A model generated the notes under the pieces. It saw nothing but the letters and a program-made list of their open reading frames with translations, ran no database searches and was not told the DNA's origin. A DNA stretch of 64,000 nucleotides from assembly GCA_930986645.1 (NCBI GenBank), contig CAKNJS010000005.1, positions 43,617 through 107,616 of the forward strand, in the 5' to 3' direction. A program made the position numbers and the translations under genes. This DNA comes from an uncultured Lachnoclostridium sp. Lineage in GTDB: Bacteria; Bacillota; Clostridia; Lachnospirales; Lachnospiraceae. Within the stretch, counting starts at the first letter, position 1. Each line of letters begins with the position of its first letter. Positions 37,401 to 46,616 of the stretch are shown here, in pieces.

Positions 37401-38045
37401 CAGATCCAGACGCTGAAAAATGAGATCCGGCAGCTGGGTACAGTCAATGTCAACGCAATAGAGGATTATAAAAACGTATCTGAAAGATACGAATTTCTGA
37501 AAGGACAGCATGATGATCTGGTCGAGGCAGAGGCAACGCTGGTACAGATCATTGATGAGCTGGATACAGCCATGAGAAAGCAGTTCAGCGAACAGTTCAA
37601 GCGGATCGCAGATGAGTTTAACATTGTATTCCGCGAGCTGTTCGGAGGGGGAAAGGGAACGCTGGAGCTGATGGAAGACGAGGATATTCTGGAAGCGGGA
37701 ATCCGGATCATCGCACAGCCGCCCGGCAAGAAGCTCCAGAATATGATGCAGCTTTCAGGCGGGGAAAAAGCCCTGACGGCGATTTCTCTCCTGTTTGCCA
37801 TCCAGAATCTGAAGCCGTCTCCCTTCTGTCTTCTTGATGAGATTGAGGCGGCGCTGGATGACAGCAATGTGACCAGATTTGCCCAATATCTGCATAAGCT
37901 GACAAAGTATACTCAGTTTATCGTAATCACACACCGCCGCGGTACAATGTCGGCGGCGGACCGTCTCTATGGAATTACAATGCAGGAAAAAGGAGTCTCT
38001 ACCCTTGTTTCTGTGGATTTGCTGGAAAATGAGCTGGACAAGTAG
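34485..38045 (+). CDS. smc: Chromosome segregation protein SMC
   Basis: The 1186-residue protein is the SMC ATPase that, with ScpA and ScpB, loops and segregates the chromosome. The ATP head is split: Walker A GPNGSGKSN near residues 32-40, and the C-terminal half with signature motif LSGGEKALTAISLL (near 1091) and Walker B LLDEIEAALDD. Two long coiled-coil arms (about 165-500 and 670-1000) flank a hinge (about 515-640, with GSIQNIVTDNEDTAKRMI and GGSMTGGAF). Length is typical. rnc lies 12 bases upstream and ftsY 51 bases downstream, the conserved Firmicutes order. Confidence 0.98.
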   Translation: MYLKNIEVQGFKSFANKIKFDFHNGITGIVGPNGSGKSNVADAVRWVLGEQRVKQLRGGTMQDVIFSGTENRKPLSYASVAITLDNSDHKLPVDYEEVTVTRKLYRSGESEYMINGTSCRLKDINEMFYDTGIGKEGYSIIGQGQIDKILSGKPEERRELFDEAAGIVKFKRRKNLSLKKLEEERLNLTRVNDILSELEKQLGPLEKQSETARQYLKKKEELKTYDINMFLLEEERLRERIKELEEKYGTASSEMEESNERYDKMKAEYEAIEEEVEGIDLAVETAKNQLNETNLLRQQLEGQINVLKEQINTARMNDEHYDNRANTIRVEIETRQEQQDSLDKEKAEIKEKLEEALAQDNGARQGLIEVQTRIAEHTALIEEKKQEIMDLLGNRASTQAKIQHYDTTKDQISVRKSELARGMLEISQEGERLGQRLKEYEEELEKVQETIHGYNSRISENEKKIEQLQGELNDQQEKLRVGQTAYHRESSRLESLKNITERYDGYGTSIRKVMANKDREKGLIGVVADIIKVDKEYEIAIETALGGSIQNIVTDNEDTAKRMIGFLKKNKFGRATFLPLTSMHGSGGIRNPEALKEPGVIGLANTLVHVENRFTGLADQLLGRTIVVRTIDDGIAIARKYRQSLRLVTLEGELINPGGSMTGGAFKNTSNLLSRRREIEEFEKTVAMLKADMDAMEKKVSGTKAARAACYNTIDEIQKELRRASVLENTEKMNVEQTRVRQREAKERYDRFRSEQINLERQLQTIAENEESIQMELETSRSMEQELSETVETLQKELEQQREDESARLKLSEKVHLSLAALEQQNAFIEENITRIGEETEKFEAELKELDRNKDNASEEIREKEEEISGLRSTIEDSKELCSEIEKEIKEQSEKREDLNRKHKDFLKKREDLAKHISSLDKECFRLNSQKESYEASSEKQMNYMWEEYEITYNHAMELRNPNLTDLAYMKRQIQTLKNEIRQLGTVNVNAIEDYKNVSERYEFLKGQHDDLVEAEATLVQIIDELDTAMRKQFSEQFKRIADEFNIVFRELFGGGKGTLELMEDEDILEAGIRIIAQPPGKKLQNMMQLSGGEKALTAISLLFAIQNLKPSPFCLLDEIEAALDDSNVTRFAQYLHKLTKYTQFIVITHRRGTMSAADRLYGITMQEKGVSTLVSVDLLENELDK

Positions 38046-38096
38046 ATGCGGCAGAAGTCCGGCATCCTGATAACCCGATAAATGGAGGAGATAAAA

Positions 38097-39056
38097 ATGG
38101 AAGAGAAGAAAGGTTTCTTTAAACGCCTTGTATCAGGCCTTACAAAGACAAGGGACAATATTGTGTCCGGCATGGACAGTATCTTTCACGGTTTTTCAAA
38201 GATTGATGACGAGTTCTACGAGGAACTGGAAGAAACTCTCATTATGGGAGATATAGGCGTACGGGCTGCGATGAATATTCTGGACGATCTGAAGGAAAAA
38301 GTACGTGCGCAGCACATAAAAGAGCCCGCAGACTGCCGCCAGCTTCTGATTGACAGCATCCGGGAGCAGATGGATGTGGGCGAGACAGCCTACGAATTTG
38401 AAAACCGGACTTCCGTAGTGTTTGTCATCGGCGTCAACGGCGTCGGAAAGACAACTACCATCGGCAAGCTGGCAGGCAAGCTTAGAAATCAGGGAAAACG
38501 GGTGGTAATTGCAGCCGCGGATACTTTCCGTGCAGCTGCCGGAGAACAGCTCAAAGAGTGGGCGGACAGAGCTTCGGCAGACATGATCGGCGGACAGGAA
38601 GGCGCAGATCCGGCTTCGGTTATTTACGACGCAGTGGCAGCAGCGAAAGCGAGGAAAGCAGATGTACTTCTGTGCGATACGGCGGGGCGTCTGCATAATA
38701 AAAAGAACCTGATGGAAGAGTTAAAGAAAATCAACCGTGTGATCGACAGGGAGTATCCCGAAGCCTTCCGGGAGACTCTGGTTGTTCTGGATGCATCGAC
38801 AGGACAGAATGCACTGACGCAGGCAAAAGAATTTAATGAAGTCACAGATATTACAGGAGTTGTTTTAACTAAGATGGACGGGACTGCAAAAGGAGGTATT
38901 GCAGTGGCCATCCAGGCAGAACTGGGAATCCCGGTTAAATATATCGGGGTAGGAGAGTCGATCGACGATCTGCAGAAGTTTGACTCAGAGGAATTCGTAA
39001 AAGCTTTATTCTACAGGAAAGAGGATGATAACAATGATGACACTGGAGAAATTTGA
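38097..39056 (+). CDS. ftsY: Signal recognition particle receptor FtsY
   Basis: FtsY is the SRP-GTPase receptor that docks ribosome-nascent chain complexes at the membrane. The 319-residue protein has a short N-terminal region, the four-helix N domain and a G domain with GVNGVGKTTTIGKLA near residues 113-127, DTFRAAAGEQL, DTAGRLHNK, and TKMDGTAKGG. It lacks the long acidic A domain of E. coli FtsY, as usual in Firmicutes. ATG38097 follows GGAGGAG. The ilvA start overlaps its end by 23 bases; the usual ylxM-ffh genes do not follow here. Confidence 0.97.
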   Translation: MEEKKGFFKRLVSGLTKTRDNIVSGMDSIFHGFSKIDDEFYEELEETLIMGDIGVRAAMNILDDLKEKVRAQHIKEPADCRQLLIDSIREQMDVGETAYEFENRTSVVFVIGVNGVGKTTTIGKLAGKLRNQGKRVVIAAADTFRAAAGEQLKEWADRASADMIGGQEGADPASVIYDAVAAAKARKADVLLCDTAGRLHNKKNLMEELKKINRVIDREYPEAFRETLVVLDASTGQNALTQAKEFNEVTDITGVVLTKMDGTAKGGIAVAIQAELGIPVKYIGVGESIDDLQKFDSEEFVKALFYRKEDDNNDDTGEI

Positions 39057-40248
39057 AGAGGCAAGTGAACTGGTAAAGCGGGTTACAAATCCGACAAAAC
39101 TGATCCGCAGCGAGTATTTAAGTGAACAGACAGGGGGAAAGGTCTATTTAAAGCCGGAAAATATGCAGCATACCGGTGCATATAAGATCCGCGGCGCCTA
39201 CTACAAGATCAGTACAATGACGGAGGAAGAGAGAAGCCGCGGACTGATTACAGCATCTGCAGGAAACCATGCGCAGGGCGTGGCGTTTGCTGCAAAAAAA
39301 TTCGGCTGCAAGGCAGTGATTGTTATGCCTACAGTTACACCGCTTATTAAGGTGAACCGCACTAAAAGTTACGGCGCCGAAGTTGTCCTCTATGGAGATG
39401 TGTATGATGATTCTTATGCATATGCCTGTGAACTTGCAGAAAAAGAAGGGTATACATTTGTCCATCCGTTTAATGATCTGGACGTAGCGACAGGACAGGG
39501 AACGATTGCGATGGAAATCGTACAGGAACTTCCGACAGTCGACTATATTATTGTACCCGTGGGAGGAGGCGGCCTGATCTCCGGAGTGGCTTCACTGGCG
39601 AAAATGCTTAATCCGAAGATCAAAGTGATCGGGGCAGAGCCTTCCGAGGCCGCAAGCATGACTGCAGCTCTTAAAGCCGGAGAAGTGGTGGAACTTGACA
39701 GCGCTAATACGATTGCCGACGGTACTGCGGTGAAAGCAGTAGGAGATAAGATCCTTCCATATGTTCAGGAAAATGTAGACGATATGCTGCTCGTGGAAGA
39801 TGACGAACTGATCGGCGCATTCCTCGATATGGTGGAAAATCACAAAATGATCGTCGAAAATTCAGGTCTTTTGCCGGTAGCTGCACTCAAACAGCTGGAT
39901 CTGAGAGGCAAGAAAGTTGTCTGTGTATTAAGCGGCGGGAATATGGATGTCATTACGATGTCTTCCATCGTACAGCACGGCCTGATCCAGAGGGACAGAA
40001 TCTTCTCTGTATCGGTGCTTCTTCCGGACAAACCGGGCGAACTGGTTCAGGTAGCAAAAACAATAGCGGACGAACAGGGAAATGTAATCAAACTGGAGCA
40101 CAACCAGTTTGTCAGCACAAACAGAAATGCAGCCGTGGAACTTCGAATCACAATGGAAGCATTCGGTACGGAGCATAAGAACAGGATTCTGGATGCGCTG
40201 GAGAAAAAAGGATTCCGCCCAAAACTGATCAGTGCGAAATTATATTAG
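39034..40248 (+). CDS. ilvA: Threonine ammonia-lyase (threonine dehydratase)
   Basis: The PLP enzyme deaminates threonine to 2-oxobutyrate. The 404-residue protein has the PLP lysine in QHTGAYKIRGAYYKI (near residue 50), the glycine-rich phosphate loop VGGGGLISG near 184-192, and a C-terminal ACT-like domain (about 328-404, SVLLPDKPGELVQVAKTIAD). The single ACT domain resembles the TdcB/catabolic-like and clostridial biosynthetic forms rather than the two-domain IlvA of E. coli. Placement away from the ilv operon leaves the role open between isoleucine synthesis and threonine catabolism. It overlaps ftsY by 23 bases and is probably co-transcribed with it. Confidence 0.93.
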   Translation: MMTLEKFEEASELVKRVTNPTKLIRSEYLSEQTGGKVYLKPENMQHTGAYKIRGAYYKISTMTEEERSRGLITASAGNHAQGVAFAAKKFGCKAVIVMPTVTPLIKVNRTKSYGAEVVLYGDVYDDSYAYACELAEKEGYTFVHPFNDLDVATGQGTIAMEIVQELPTVDYIIVPVGGGGLISGVASLAKMLNPKIKVIGAEPSEAASMTAALKAGEVVELDSANTIADGTAVKAVGDKILPYVQENVDDMLLVEDDELIGAFLDMVENHKMIVENSGLLPVAALKQLDLRGKKVVCVLSGGNMDVITMSSIVQHGLIQRDRIFSVSVLLPDKPGELVQVAKTIADEQGNVIKLEHNQFVSTNRNAAVELRITMEAFGTEHKNRILDALEKKGFRPKLISAKLY

Positions 40249-40275
40249 AAAGTGTCGTGCAAAGGAGCTGTTGTT

Positions 40276-40770
40276 ATGGATAGGAGAATCCCGAAAAAAG
40301 GAGATATATACAGACATTTTAAAGGACGTAAGTACAGGGTGCTTGACATTGCGGTCTGCACTGAAACAGGAGAAGATATGGTGATTTTCGAAACGGCCGA
40401 GGGAACGCGCAGAGTGTTCGCAAGTTTCCTCGAGACATTCTTAAGTCCGCTGGATACATCAAAGTATCCCCACGCGGAACAGAAGTACCGTTTTGAACTG
40501 TGCAGAGATACTAAGGACAGTGAGCTGCTCAGACTGAAACGCCACGGGAATACGACGTCGCTGATTCTGGAGTTCCTTGATTTAAATGACAATGAGGAAC
40601 GCATACAGTTCCTGCAGAAGCATCAGGCTGAAATTGACTCCAGATTCTTGACCGCTGCTTCGGAGAGTCTGGAATTTGTGGAAAACTCGGATACAGTTGA
40701 GGAGCGGTATGCCGCTCTGATGCGTTTTCTGAAGACAAAGAGCAGGTATGAGAGCAGGAGACTGCGGTAA
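40276..40770 (+). CDS. DUF1653 domain protein
   Basis: The 164-residue protein begins with a DUF1653 domain (about residues 6-68): the pattern KGDIYRHFKGRKYRVLDIAVCTETGEDMVIFE is the family hallmark, although the usual tail of that domain is replaced here. Residues 70-164 are mostly helical with no recognised motif. Many DUF1653 proteins are small and of unknown function. ATG40276 is set by AAGGAG nine bases upstream. It lies 27 bases after ilvA and is followed by a terminator hairpin, so it is the last gene of the rnc-smc-ftsY-ilvA run. No function is proposed. Confidence 0.75.
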   Translation: MDRRIPKKGDIYRHFKGRKYRVLDIAVCTETGEDMVIFETAEGTRRVFASFLETFLSPLDTSKYPHAEQKYRFELCRDTKDSELLRLKRHGNTTSLILEFLDLNDNEERIQFLQKHQAEIDSRFLTAASESLEFVENSDTVEERYAALMRFLKTKSRYESRRLR

Positions 40771-40786
40771 AACAGCTCAGTAAGAA

Positions 40787-40826
40787 AGAGGCAGGTATGT
40801 TTCCTGATGAAAGCATACCTGCCTCT
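40787..40826. terminator. Hairpin between the DUF1653 gene and prs
   Basis: AGAGGCAGGTATG (40787-40799) pairs perfectly with 40814-40826. It lies between convergent genes and could serve both; the flanking T-tract is poor. Confidence 0.6.
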
Positions 40827-40899
40827 CTATGATGTTTATACGCTCAAGAGTCTGATCCCCGCTGGCTGCGCAGCGAAAACATATGTAATAGCTTTTTGT

Positions 40900-42084
40900 C
40901 TATATCTTTTCGCCGCGTGCACGTTTCTCGAGAAGAGTGTGGATCTTATCTGTCGGATTCATGACCGAGCCGATGGTAATATCATGATTCAGTGAATCAA
41001 TGATCAGTGCAAGAAACTTGCTCATATCTGCGGGAACAAAGTAAGGCTTCTCATACAGCTCCGGCGGCAGATAGGTCAGGTTGGTAGTGATGACCTTGTT
41101 GATATAGCCTTTCTCATAATATTCATCGAACTTGTCAAAGCCGTCCGTGAACAGCCCGAATGTCGTGCATACGAAGACGCGCCCCGCGTTACGTTCTTTG
41201 ACCTGTCTGGCTACATCCAGCATACTTCCGCCGGATGAGATCATATCGTCAATGATGATAACGTCCTTGCCGTTGACATCATCGCCGAGAAATTCGTGCG
41301 CAACGATCGGGTTCTTGCCGTTTACAATTACAGAATAGTCCCGGCGCTTGTAGAACATACCCATGTCCACTCCGAGAATATTGGAGAGATAGACCGCTCT
41401 GTGCATGGCTCCCTCGTCCGGACTGATGATCATTAGATGGTCTTTATCCGGTATCAGGTCAGGTACTGCGCGGAAGATAGCTTTCATAAACTGATAGGAC
41501 GGGCTGAAACTGTCAAATCCGCTTAAGGGGATCGCGTTCTGCACCCGCGGGTCATGTGCATCGAATGTAATGATATTGGATACCCCCATATCTGTCAGTT
41601 CCTCCAGAGCAAGAGCACAGTCGAGAGATTCCCTCTTTGTGCGTTTGTGCTGACGGCTCTCGTAGAGGAACGGCATGATCACGTTGATACGATGGGCTTT
41701 GCCCGTAGCCGCAGAAATGATTCTCTTTAAATCCTGATAGTGGTCGTCCGGGGACATATGATTTAAGTGACCGCTCACTGTATAGGTGAGGCTGTAATTG
41801 CATACATCTGTCATGATAAACAGATCTGTGCCGCGGATCGTTTCCCTTAACACACCTTTGGCTTCGCCGGTGCCGAAGCGGGGACATTCGCAGTCTACCA
41901 GATAATTGTTGGATCTGTAATTGATATACAGGGAAGATTCTGATACTTCATTGATCGTGTTCTGACGGAAAGATACGATGTAATCGTTGACTTTCTGACC
42001 GAGTTCCCGACAGCTCTCCATTGCAACGATTTTTAACGGTGCGACAGGGAGTGTTTTCTCTAAAAGTTCGATATTTGTAGACAT
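40900..42084 (-). CDS. prs: Ribose-phosphate pyrophosphokinase, long form
   Basis: PRPP synthetase activates ribose-5-phosphate with ATP for purine, pyrimidine, histidine and tryptophan synthesis. The 394-residue sequence has the phosphoribosyltransferase loop DVIIIDDMISSGGSMLDVA and the ATP segment PFLYESRQHKRTKRESLDCA, but is about 80 residues longer than classical Prs (about 315) and has diverged motifs, e.g. IISPDEGAMHRAVYLS where others have VVSPDxGGxxRA. It is a family common in Lachnospiraceae. Another classical prs may exist elsewhere. CAGGAG precedes the start. It has its own promoter, divergent from the DUF512-der cluster. Confidence 0.85.
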   Translation of the reverse strand: MSTNIELLEKTLPVAPLKIVAMESCRELGQKVNDYIVSFRQNTINEVSESSLYINYRSNNYLVDCECPRFGTGEAKGVLRETIRGTDLFIMTDVCNYSLTYTVSGHLNHMSPDDHYQDLKRIISAATGKAHRINVIMPFLYESRQHKRTKRESLDCALALEELTDMGVSNIITFDAHDPRVQNAIPLSGFDSFSPSYQFMKAIFRAVPDLIPDKDHLMIISPDEGAMHRAVYLSNILGVDMGMFYKRRDYSVIVNGKNPIVAHEFLGDDVNGKDVIIIDDMISSGGSMLDVARQVKERNAGRVFVCTTFGLFTDGFDKFDEYYEKGYINKVITTNLTYLPPELYEKPYFVPADMSKFLALIIDSLNHDITIGSVMNPTDKIHTLLEKRARGEKI

Positions 42085-42127
42085 TTTTTTCTCCTGTTTT
42101 TGAATTGAATTATGAATTTACATATCA

Positions 42128-42156
42128 TTTATATCATTTTTACACGGTGAATTCAA
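42128..42156 (-). promoter_or_regulatory. Promoter of prs
   Basis: On the minus strand TTGAAT (42151-42156) and TATAAA (42128-42133) are 17 bases apart. Confidence 0.6.
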
Positions 42157-42177
42157 GTAGAACACTCAGAATAACCT

Positions 42178-42205
42178 TTGCCGGGGCGGGGAATTGTGTT
42201 ATACT
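42178..42205 (+). promoter_or_regulatory. Promoter of the DUF512-der-plsY-gpsA cluster
   Basis: TTGCCG (42178-42183) and TATACT (42200-42205) are 16 bases apart. Confidence 0.5.
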
Positions 42206-42240
42206 TGACAGGAATCCAGAGAGGAGTATGTTATTCTGAC

Positions 42241-43563
42241 ATGAAAATACATGAACACATTGTGAAGAACATTGTTCCCGGCAGTATTGCGGACGAGCTG
42301 GGAATTGAGGCCGGAGACAGACTTTTGTCCATTAACGGACATGAGATCGAAGATATTTTTGACTACCAGTTCTATTCAGAAGACGAGGAACTCCTGTTTC
42401 TGATCGAGAAACCGGACGGAGAGCAGTGGGAGCTCGAGATCGAAAAAGATGCAGATGAAGAGCTGGGAATGGAGTTCGGAGAAGGACTCATGGATGAGTA
42501 CCGGTCCTGCAGGAATAAATGTATGTTCTGTTTTATCGACCAGATGCCGGAGGGGATGCGTGATACGCTCTATTTTAAGGACGATGATTCCCGGCTGTCC
42601 TTTCTTCAGGGAAATTACGTGACGCTTACCAATATGGATGACCATGATATTGAGAGGATTATCAGATACCGGCTGGAGCCGATCAATATTTCTTTCCAGA
42701 CGACTAATCCGGAGCTCAGATGCAGAATGCTCCATAACCGCTTTGCCGGTGATGCGCTTAAGAAGGTGGATATGCTTTATCAGGGCGGGATTGAGATGAA
42801 CGGACAGATCGTGCTCTGTAAAGGAGTAAATGACAAGGAAGAACTGGAGCGTTCCATCCGCGATCTGACCGCTTATCTGCCTCTTTTAAGAAGCGTATCC
42901 GTGGTGCCGGTGGGACTGACCAAGTTCCGGGACGGACTGTATCCGCTGGAGCCTTTTACAAAGGAGGAGGCCGAAAGTGTTCTTGAGGTGATCCACCGCT
43001 GGCAGAAGAAGATATATGCACAGTACGGTATTCATTTTATTCATGCCGGTGACGAATGGTATCTGCTTGCAGAAGAAGAAGTTCCGGAGGAAGAACGTTA
43101 TGACGGATATCTTCAGCTTGAAAACGGAGTAGGAATGCTCCGCCTTCTGTTTAATGAATTTAAAGAGTCGTATGATAAAGTCGAAGGAGACAATAAAAAG
43201 AGGGCTCTCTCCATTGCTACAGGCAGACTGGCATATCCATACCTGAAGCGGATGGCTGAGAAAATGGAAGAAAAGTTTCCGGGCACCCGCATCCATGTAT
43301 ACGCAGTGCGCAATGACTTCTTCGGGGAGCGGATTACGGTATCCGGACTTGTCACAGCGCAGGATATTATGGCTCAGCTCAAAGGCCGGGATCTGGGAGA
43401 ACGGCTTCTTCTCCCTTGCAATATGCTGAAGGCGGATGAAGATATTTTCCTTGACGATTATACGGTAAGTCAGGTTTCAGATGCTTTACAAGTCCCTCTG
43501 GTTATTGTAAAATCAAGCGGACAGGATCTCGTAGATGCGATTCTGGAAGAAAGGAAAGGATAG
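42241..43563 (+). CDS. DUF512 protein: PDZ plus radical-SAM-like iron-sulfur protein
   Basis: The 440-residue protein combines an N-terminal PDZ-like segment (about residues 5-70, [28 protein letters not shown]) with a radical-SAM-like core. The cysteine motif [13 protein letters not shown] follows an earlier Cys, giving CxxxCxxC at about residues 87-94 as in radical SAM enzymes, then the C-terminal DUF512 domain. The family (COG1625) is widespread in Clostridia; its reaction is not known. GAGGAG lies 14 bases before ATG42241, a long spacing. der follows 4 bases later and the cluster DUF512-der-plsY-gpsA-spoIVA is conserved. Confidence 0.85.
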   Translation: MKIHEHIVKNIVPGSIADELGIEAGDRLLSINGHEIEDIFDYQFYSEDEELLFLIEKPDGEQWELEIEKDADEELGMEFGEGLMDEYRSCRNKCMFCFIDQMPEGMRDTLYFKDDDSRLSFLQGNYVTLTNMDDHDIERIIRYRLEPINISFQTTNPELRCRMLHNRFAGDALKKVDMLYQGGIEMNGQIVLCKGVNDKEELERSIRDLTAYLPLLRSVSVVPVGLTKFRDGLYPLEPFTKEEAESVLEVIHRWQKKIYAQYGIHFIHAGDEWYLLAEEEVPEEERYDGYLQLENGVGMLRLLFNEFKESYDKVEGDNKKRALSIATGRLAYPYLKRMAEKMEEKFPGTRIHVYAVRNDFFGERITVSGLVTAQDIMAQLKGRDLGERLLLPCNMLKADEDIFLDDYTVSQVSDALQVPLVIVKSSGQDLVDAILEERKG

Positions 43564-43567
43564 AAAA

Positions 43568-44896
43568 ATGAGCAAACCAGTAGTTGCCATAGTAGGACGT
43601 CCGAATGTAGGTAAATCCACTTTATTTAACGCGCTGGCCGGCGAGATGATATCTATAGTAAAGGATACGCCGGGAGTGACAAGAGACCGGATTTATGCGG
43701 ATGTGACATGGCTGGACAAGGAATTTACCATGATCGATACCGGCGGAATCGAGCCGGACAGCAAGGATGTGATCCTCTCCCAGATGCGGGAGCAGGCACA
43801 GATTGCCATTGATACCGCGGATGTGATCATATTTATAACAGATGTAAGACAGGGACTCGTGGATGCAGACTCCAAAGTGGCTGATATGCTCCGCCGTTCG
43901 GGAAAACCTGTGGTTCTTGTGGTCAACAAGGTTGATAATTTTGATAAATTTATGCCTGATGTCTATGAATTTTATAATCTGGGGATCGGGGATCCGGTGC
44001 CGATTTCGGCGTCCTCGAGACTTGGACTTGGGGATATGCTTGAAGCGGTAGTTTCTCATTTCCCTGACGGAAGCGCAGCAGAAGAAGAGGACGACCGGCC
44101 CCGCATTGCTATTGTGGGAAAGCCGAATGTGGGAAAGTCTTCTATTATCAACAGGCTGTTAGGCGAGAACCGGGTGATCGTATCCGATATCGCAGGTACG
44201 ACCAGAGACGCCATTGATACGGCAATCGTACACAATGGGAAGGAATATGTTTTTATTGACACAGCGGGTCTCAGGAGAAAGAGCCGTATCAAAGAGGAGC
44301 TGGAACGCTACAGCATTATCCGTACAGTGACGGCAGTGGAGCGCGCGGACGTAGTGCTTATGGTGATCGATGCAACCGAGGGTGTCACCGAGCAGGATGC
44401 CAAAATTGCGGGAATTGCCCATGAAAGAGGCAAAGGTGTTATCATCGTAGTAAATAAATGGGATGCAATTGAGAAAAATGACCGTACAATGCGGGAATAT
44501 GAAAAAGATATCCGGCATGTACTTTCCTATATGCCCTATGCGGAAATTATGTATGTCTCTGCATTGACGGGACAGAGACTGAACAAGCTTTACGACATGA
44601 TCGATATGGTGATTGAGAACCAGACACTCCGCGTTGCTACCGGCGTGCTTAATGAGATTATGACAGAAGCAGTGGCTATGCAGCAGCCGCCGTCGGACAA
44701 AGGAAAACGGCTGAAACTGTATTATATTACGCAGGTGTCGGTGAAGCCTCCGACTTTTGTTATTTTTGTTAATGATAAAGAGCTGATGCATTTCTCTTAT
44801 ACAAGATACCTTGAAAATAAGATCAGGGAAGCATTCGGATTCCGGGGAACGTCGCTGAAGTTCTTTATCCGGGAACGGAAGGAAAAGGATAAGTAG
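43568..44896 (+). CDS. der: Ribosome biogenesis GTPase Der (EngA)
   Basis: Der has two tandem GTPase domains and helps mature the 50S subunit. The 442-residue protein shows GRPNVGKST near residues 10-18 and DTGGIE in the first domain, GKPNVGKSS near residues 183-191 and [11 protein letters not shown] in the second, both NKxD motifs (NKVDN and NKWDA), and a C-terminal KH-like domain ending in [11 protein letters not shown]. Length is standard. ATG43568 is used because the conserved start is [16 protein letters not shown]. It lies 4 bases after the DUF512 gene and 36 before plsY. Confidence 0.98.
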   Translation: MSKPVVAIVGRPNVGKSTLFNALAGEMISIVKDTPGVTRDRIYADVTWLDKEFTMIDTGGIEPDSKDVILSQMREQAQIAIDTADVIIFITDVRQGLVDADSKVADMLRRSGKPVVLVVNKVDNFDKFMPDVYEFYNLGIGDPVPISASSRLGLGDMLEAVVSHFPDGSAAEEEDDRPRIAIVGKPNVGKSSIINRLLGENRVIVSDIAGTTRDAIDTAIVHNGKEYVFIDTAGLRRKSRIKEELERYSIIRTVTAVERADVVLMVIDATEGVTEQDAKIAGIAHERGKGVIIVVNKWDAIEKNDRTMREYEKDIRHVLSYMPYAEIMYVSALTGQRLNKLYDMIDMVIENQTLRVATGVLNEIMTEAVAMQQPPSDKGKRLKLYYITQVSVKPPTFVIFVNDKELMHFSYTRYLENKIREAFGFRGTSLKFFIRERKEKDK

Positions 44897-44932
44897 GAAA
44901 AGGGAAACAGAGTAAAGGAGCATAGATAAATT

Positions 44933-45592
44933 ATGGAACGTTTAATCTGTCTTGCAATCGGATACGTGTGCGGCCTGTTTCAGACCGGCTATATCGTAGG
45001 CGAGATGAGCCATGTGGATATCAGAAAGAAAGGCAGCGGAAACGCAGGTACGACCAATGCCCTCAGAGTGCTTGGATGGAAAGCCGGTATTCTGACTTTT
45101 GCAGGAGATGTTCTGAAGTGCGTTGCCGCATTTCTGATTGTATATTTTATGTATCGTGGAAGTGACTGCCGCCCTCTTCTGACCATGTATGCGGGAGCAG
45201 GAGTTACACTGGGACACAATTTTCCGTTCTATATGAATTTTAAAGGCGGAAAGGGAATCGCCGTTATGGCAGGTCTTGTTGCGGTAAACAGTTTCTGGCA
45301 TCTTCCGGCCAGCCTGTTCATGATACCGGTGACTCTCGCGTGTTTCCTTGTACCGGTGATCGTGACCCGCTACATATCTGTGGGATCTCTTGCGGCATAT
45401 ACGGTCTTTCTGATCGAAATGATTATTATCGGTCAGGCAGGCTGGTTTGATATGGAGGCGCCGCGCTGTTATGAACTGTATATTATCCTTGCTTTGATGA
45501 CGCTGCTGGCATGGTACAGGCACAAAGAGAATCTGAAGCGTCTGGCAGCAGGAACAGAGAACAAATTCGGGTCAAAGAAAAAGGAGGAATAG
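44933..45592 (+). CDS. plsY: Glycerol-3-phosphate acyltransferase PlsY
   Basis: PlsY is a multi-pass membrane enzyme that transfers the acyl group from acyl phosphate to sn-glycerol 3-phosphate. The 219-residue protein has five to six hydrophobic segments, and the signatures DIRKKGSGNAGTTNALRVLG (near residues 28-47), GHNFPFYMNFKGGKGIA (near 99-115) and a C-terminal HKENLKRLAAGTENKFG. It completes, with PlsX (32426), the acyl phosphate pathway. gpsA, which makes the acceptor, follows four bases later. Confidence 0.97.
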   Translation: MERLICLAIGYVCGLFQTGYIVGEMSHVDIRKKGSGNAGTTNALRVLGWKAGILTFAGDVLKCVAAFLIVYFMYRGSDCRPLLTMYAGAGVTLGHNFPFYMNFKGGKGIAVMAGLVAVNSFWHLPASLFMIPVTLACFLVPVIVTRYISVGSLAAYTVFLIEMIIIGQAGWFDMEAPRCYELYIILALMTLLAWYRHKENLKRLAAGTENKFGSKKKEE

Positions 45593-45596
45593 TATT

Positions 45597-46610
45597 ATGG
45601 CTAAGGCAGGTGTACTTGGAGCAGGGAGCTGGGGGACTGCATTGTCCGTCCTTCTCTCGGATAACGGACATCAGGTTACAGTCTGGTCGATCGATGAAAA
45701 TGAAGTGAGGATGTTAAATGAAAAGAGGGAACATGAGCTGAAGCTTCCCGGTGTAAAACTTCCGGATGATATGATCATCACGGGTGATCTTGAGACGGCA
45801 GTTAAGGGAAAGGATTTCCTAGTTCTCGCAGTTCCGTCTCCGTTTACAAGAAGTACTGCAAAGAAAATGGCTCCATATGTGGCGGAGGGACAGATTATCG
45901 TGGACGTTGCAAAGGGAATCGAAGAATCCACGCTGCTGACACTTTCCCGTCAGATCGAGCAGGAGATCCCTCAGGCTGATGTAGCCGTCCTCTCCGGTCC
46001 GAGCCATGCCGAGGAAGTAGGACGCAGACTTCCTACGACATGTGTGGTGGGAGCGAAGACGAAAAAGACGGCGGAGTATCTGCAGTCTATGTTTATCAGT
46101 CCGGTGTTCCGCGTCTATACAAGTCCGGATATTCTCGGAATCGAGCTTGGAGGATCGCTTAAGAATGTAATTGCCCTTGCAGCGGGAATTGCGGACGGAC
46201 TCGGCTACGGCGACAATACGAAAGCGGCTCTGATCACAAGAGGAATTGCCGAAATCGCGCGCCTCGGGGTGAAGATGGGCGGCAAAATCGAGACATTTAC
46301 CGGCCTGACGGGAATCGGCGATCTGATCGTTACATGTGCCAGTGTGCACAGCCGCAACAGAAAAGCAGGTTACCTGATCGGGAAAGGCATGTCCATGCAG
46401 GAGGCAATGGATGAAGTCAAGATGGTGGTAGAAGGTGTTTATTCCGCCAAAGCAGCTGAAAAGCTCGCAAAGAAATATGACGTGCCGATGCCGATTGTAG
46501 ATGAGGTAAACGCAGTTCTTTTTGAAGGAAAATCTCCTGCGGAAGCGGTGAATGACCTGATGCTGAGAGAGTCCCGCAGCGAGAACCGCTCCCTTACATG
46601 GGATGAATAA
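45597..46610 (+). CDS. gpsA: Glycerol-3-phosphate dehydrogenase [NAD(P)+]
   Basis: GpsA reduces dihydroxyacetone phosphate to sn-glycerol 3-phosphate for phospholipid synthesis. The 337-residue protein opens with the nucleotide fold VLGAGSWGTALSVLL, has LSGPSHAEEV, the catalytic LGGSLKNVIALAAGI lysine motif near residue 192, and the C-terminal GLTGIGDLIVTC segment. It lies between plsY and spoIVA. The stop is followed within a few bases by the sigma-E-type promoter and hairpin of spoIVA, so the region between the two genes is a regulatory switch rather than plain spacer. Confidence 0.97.
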   Translation: MAKAGVLGAGSWGTALSVLLSDNGHQVTVWSIDENEVRMLNEKREHELKLPGVKLPDDMIITGDLETAVKGKDFLVLAVPSPFTRSTAKKMAPYVAEGQIIVDVAKGIEESTLLTLSRQIEQEIPQADVAVLSGPSHAEEVGRRLPTTCVVGAKTKKTAEYLQSMFISPVFRVYTSPDILGIELGGSLKNVIALAAGIADGLGYGDNTKAALITRGIAEIARLGVKMGGKIETFTGLTGIGDLIVTCASVHSRNRKAGYLIGKGMSMQEAMDEVKMVVEGVYSAKAAEKLAKKYDVPMPIVDEVNAVLFEGKSPAEAVNDLMLRESRSENRSLTWDE

Positions 46611-46616
46611 ATATGT

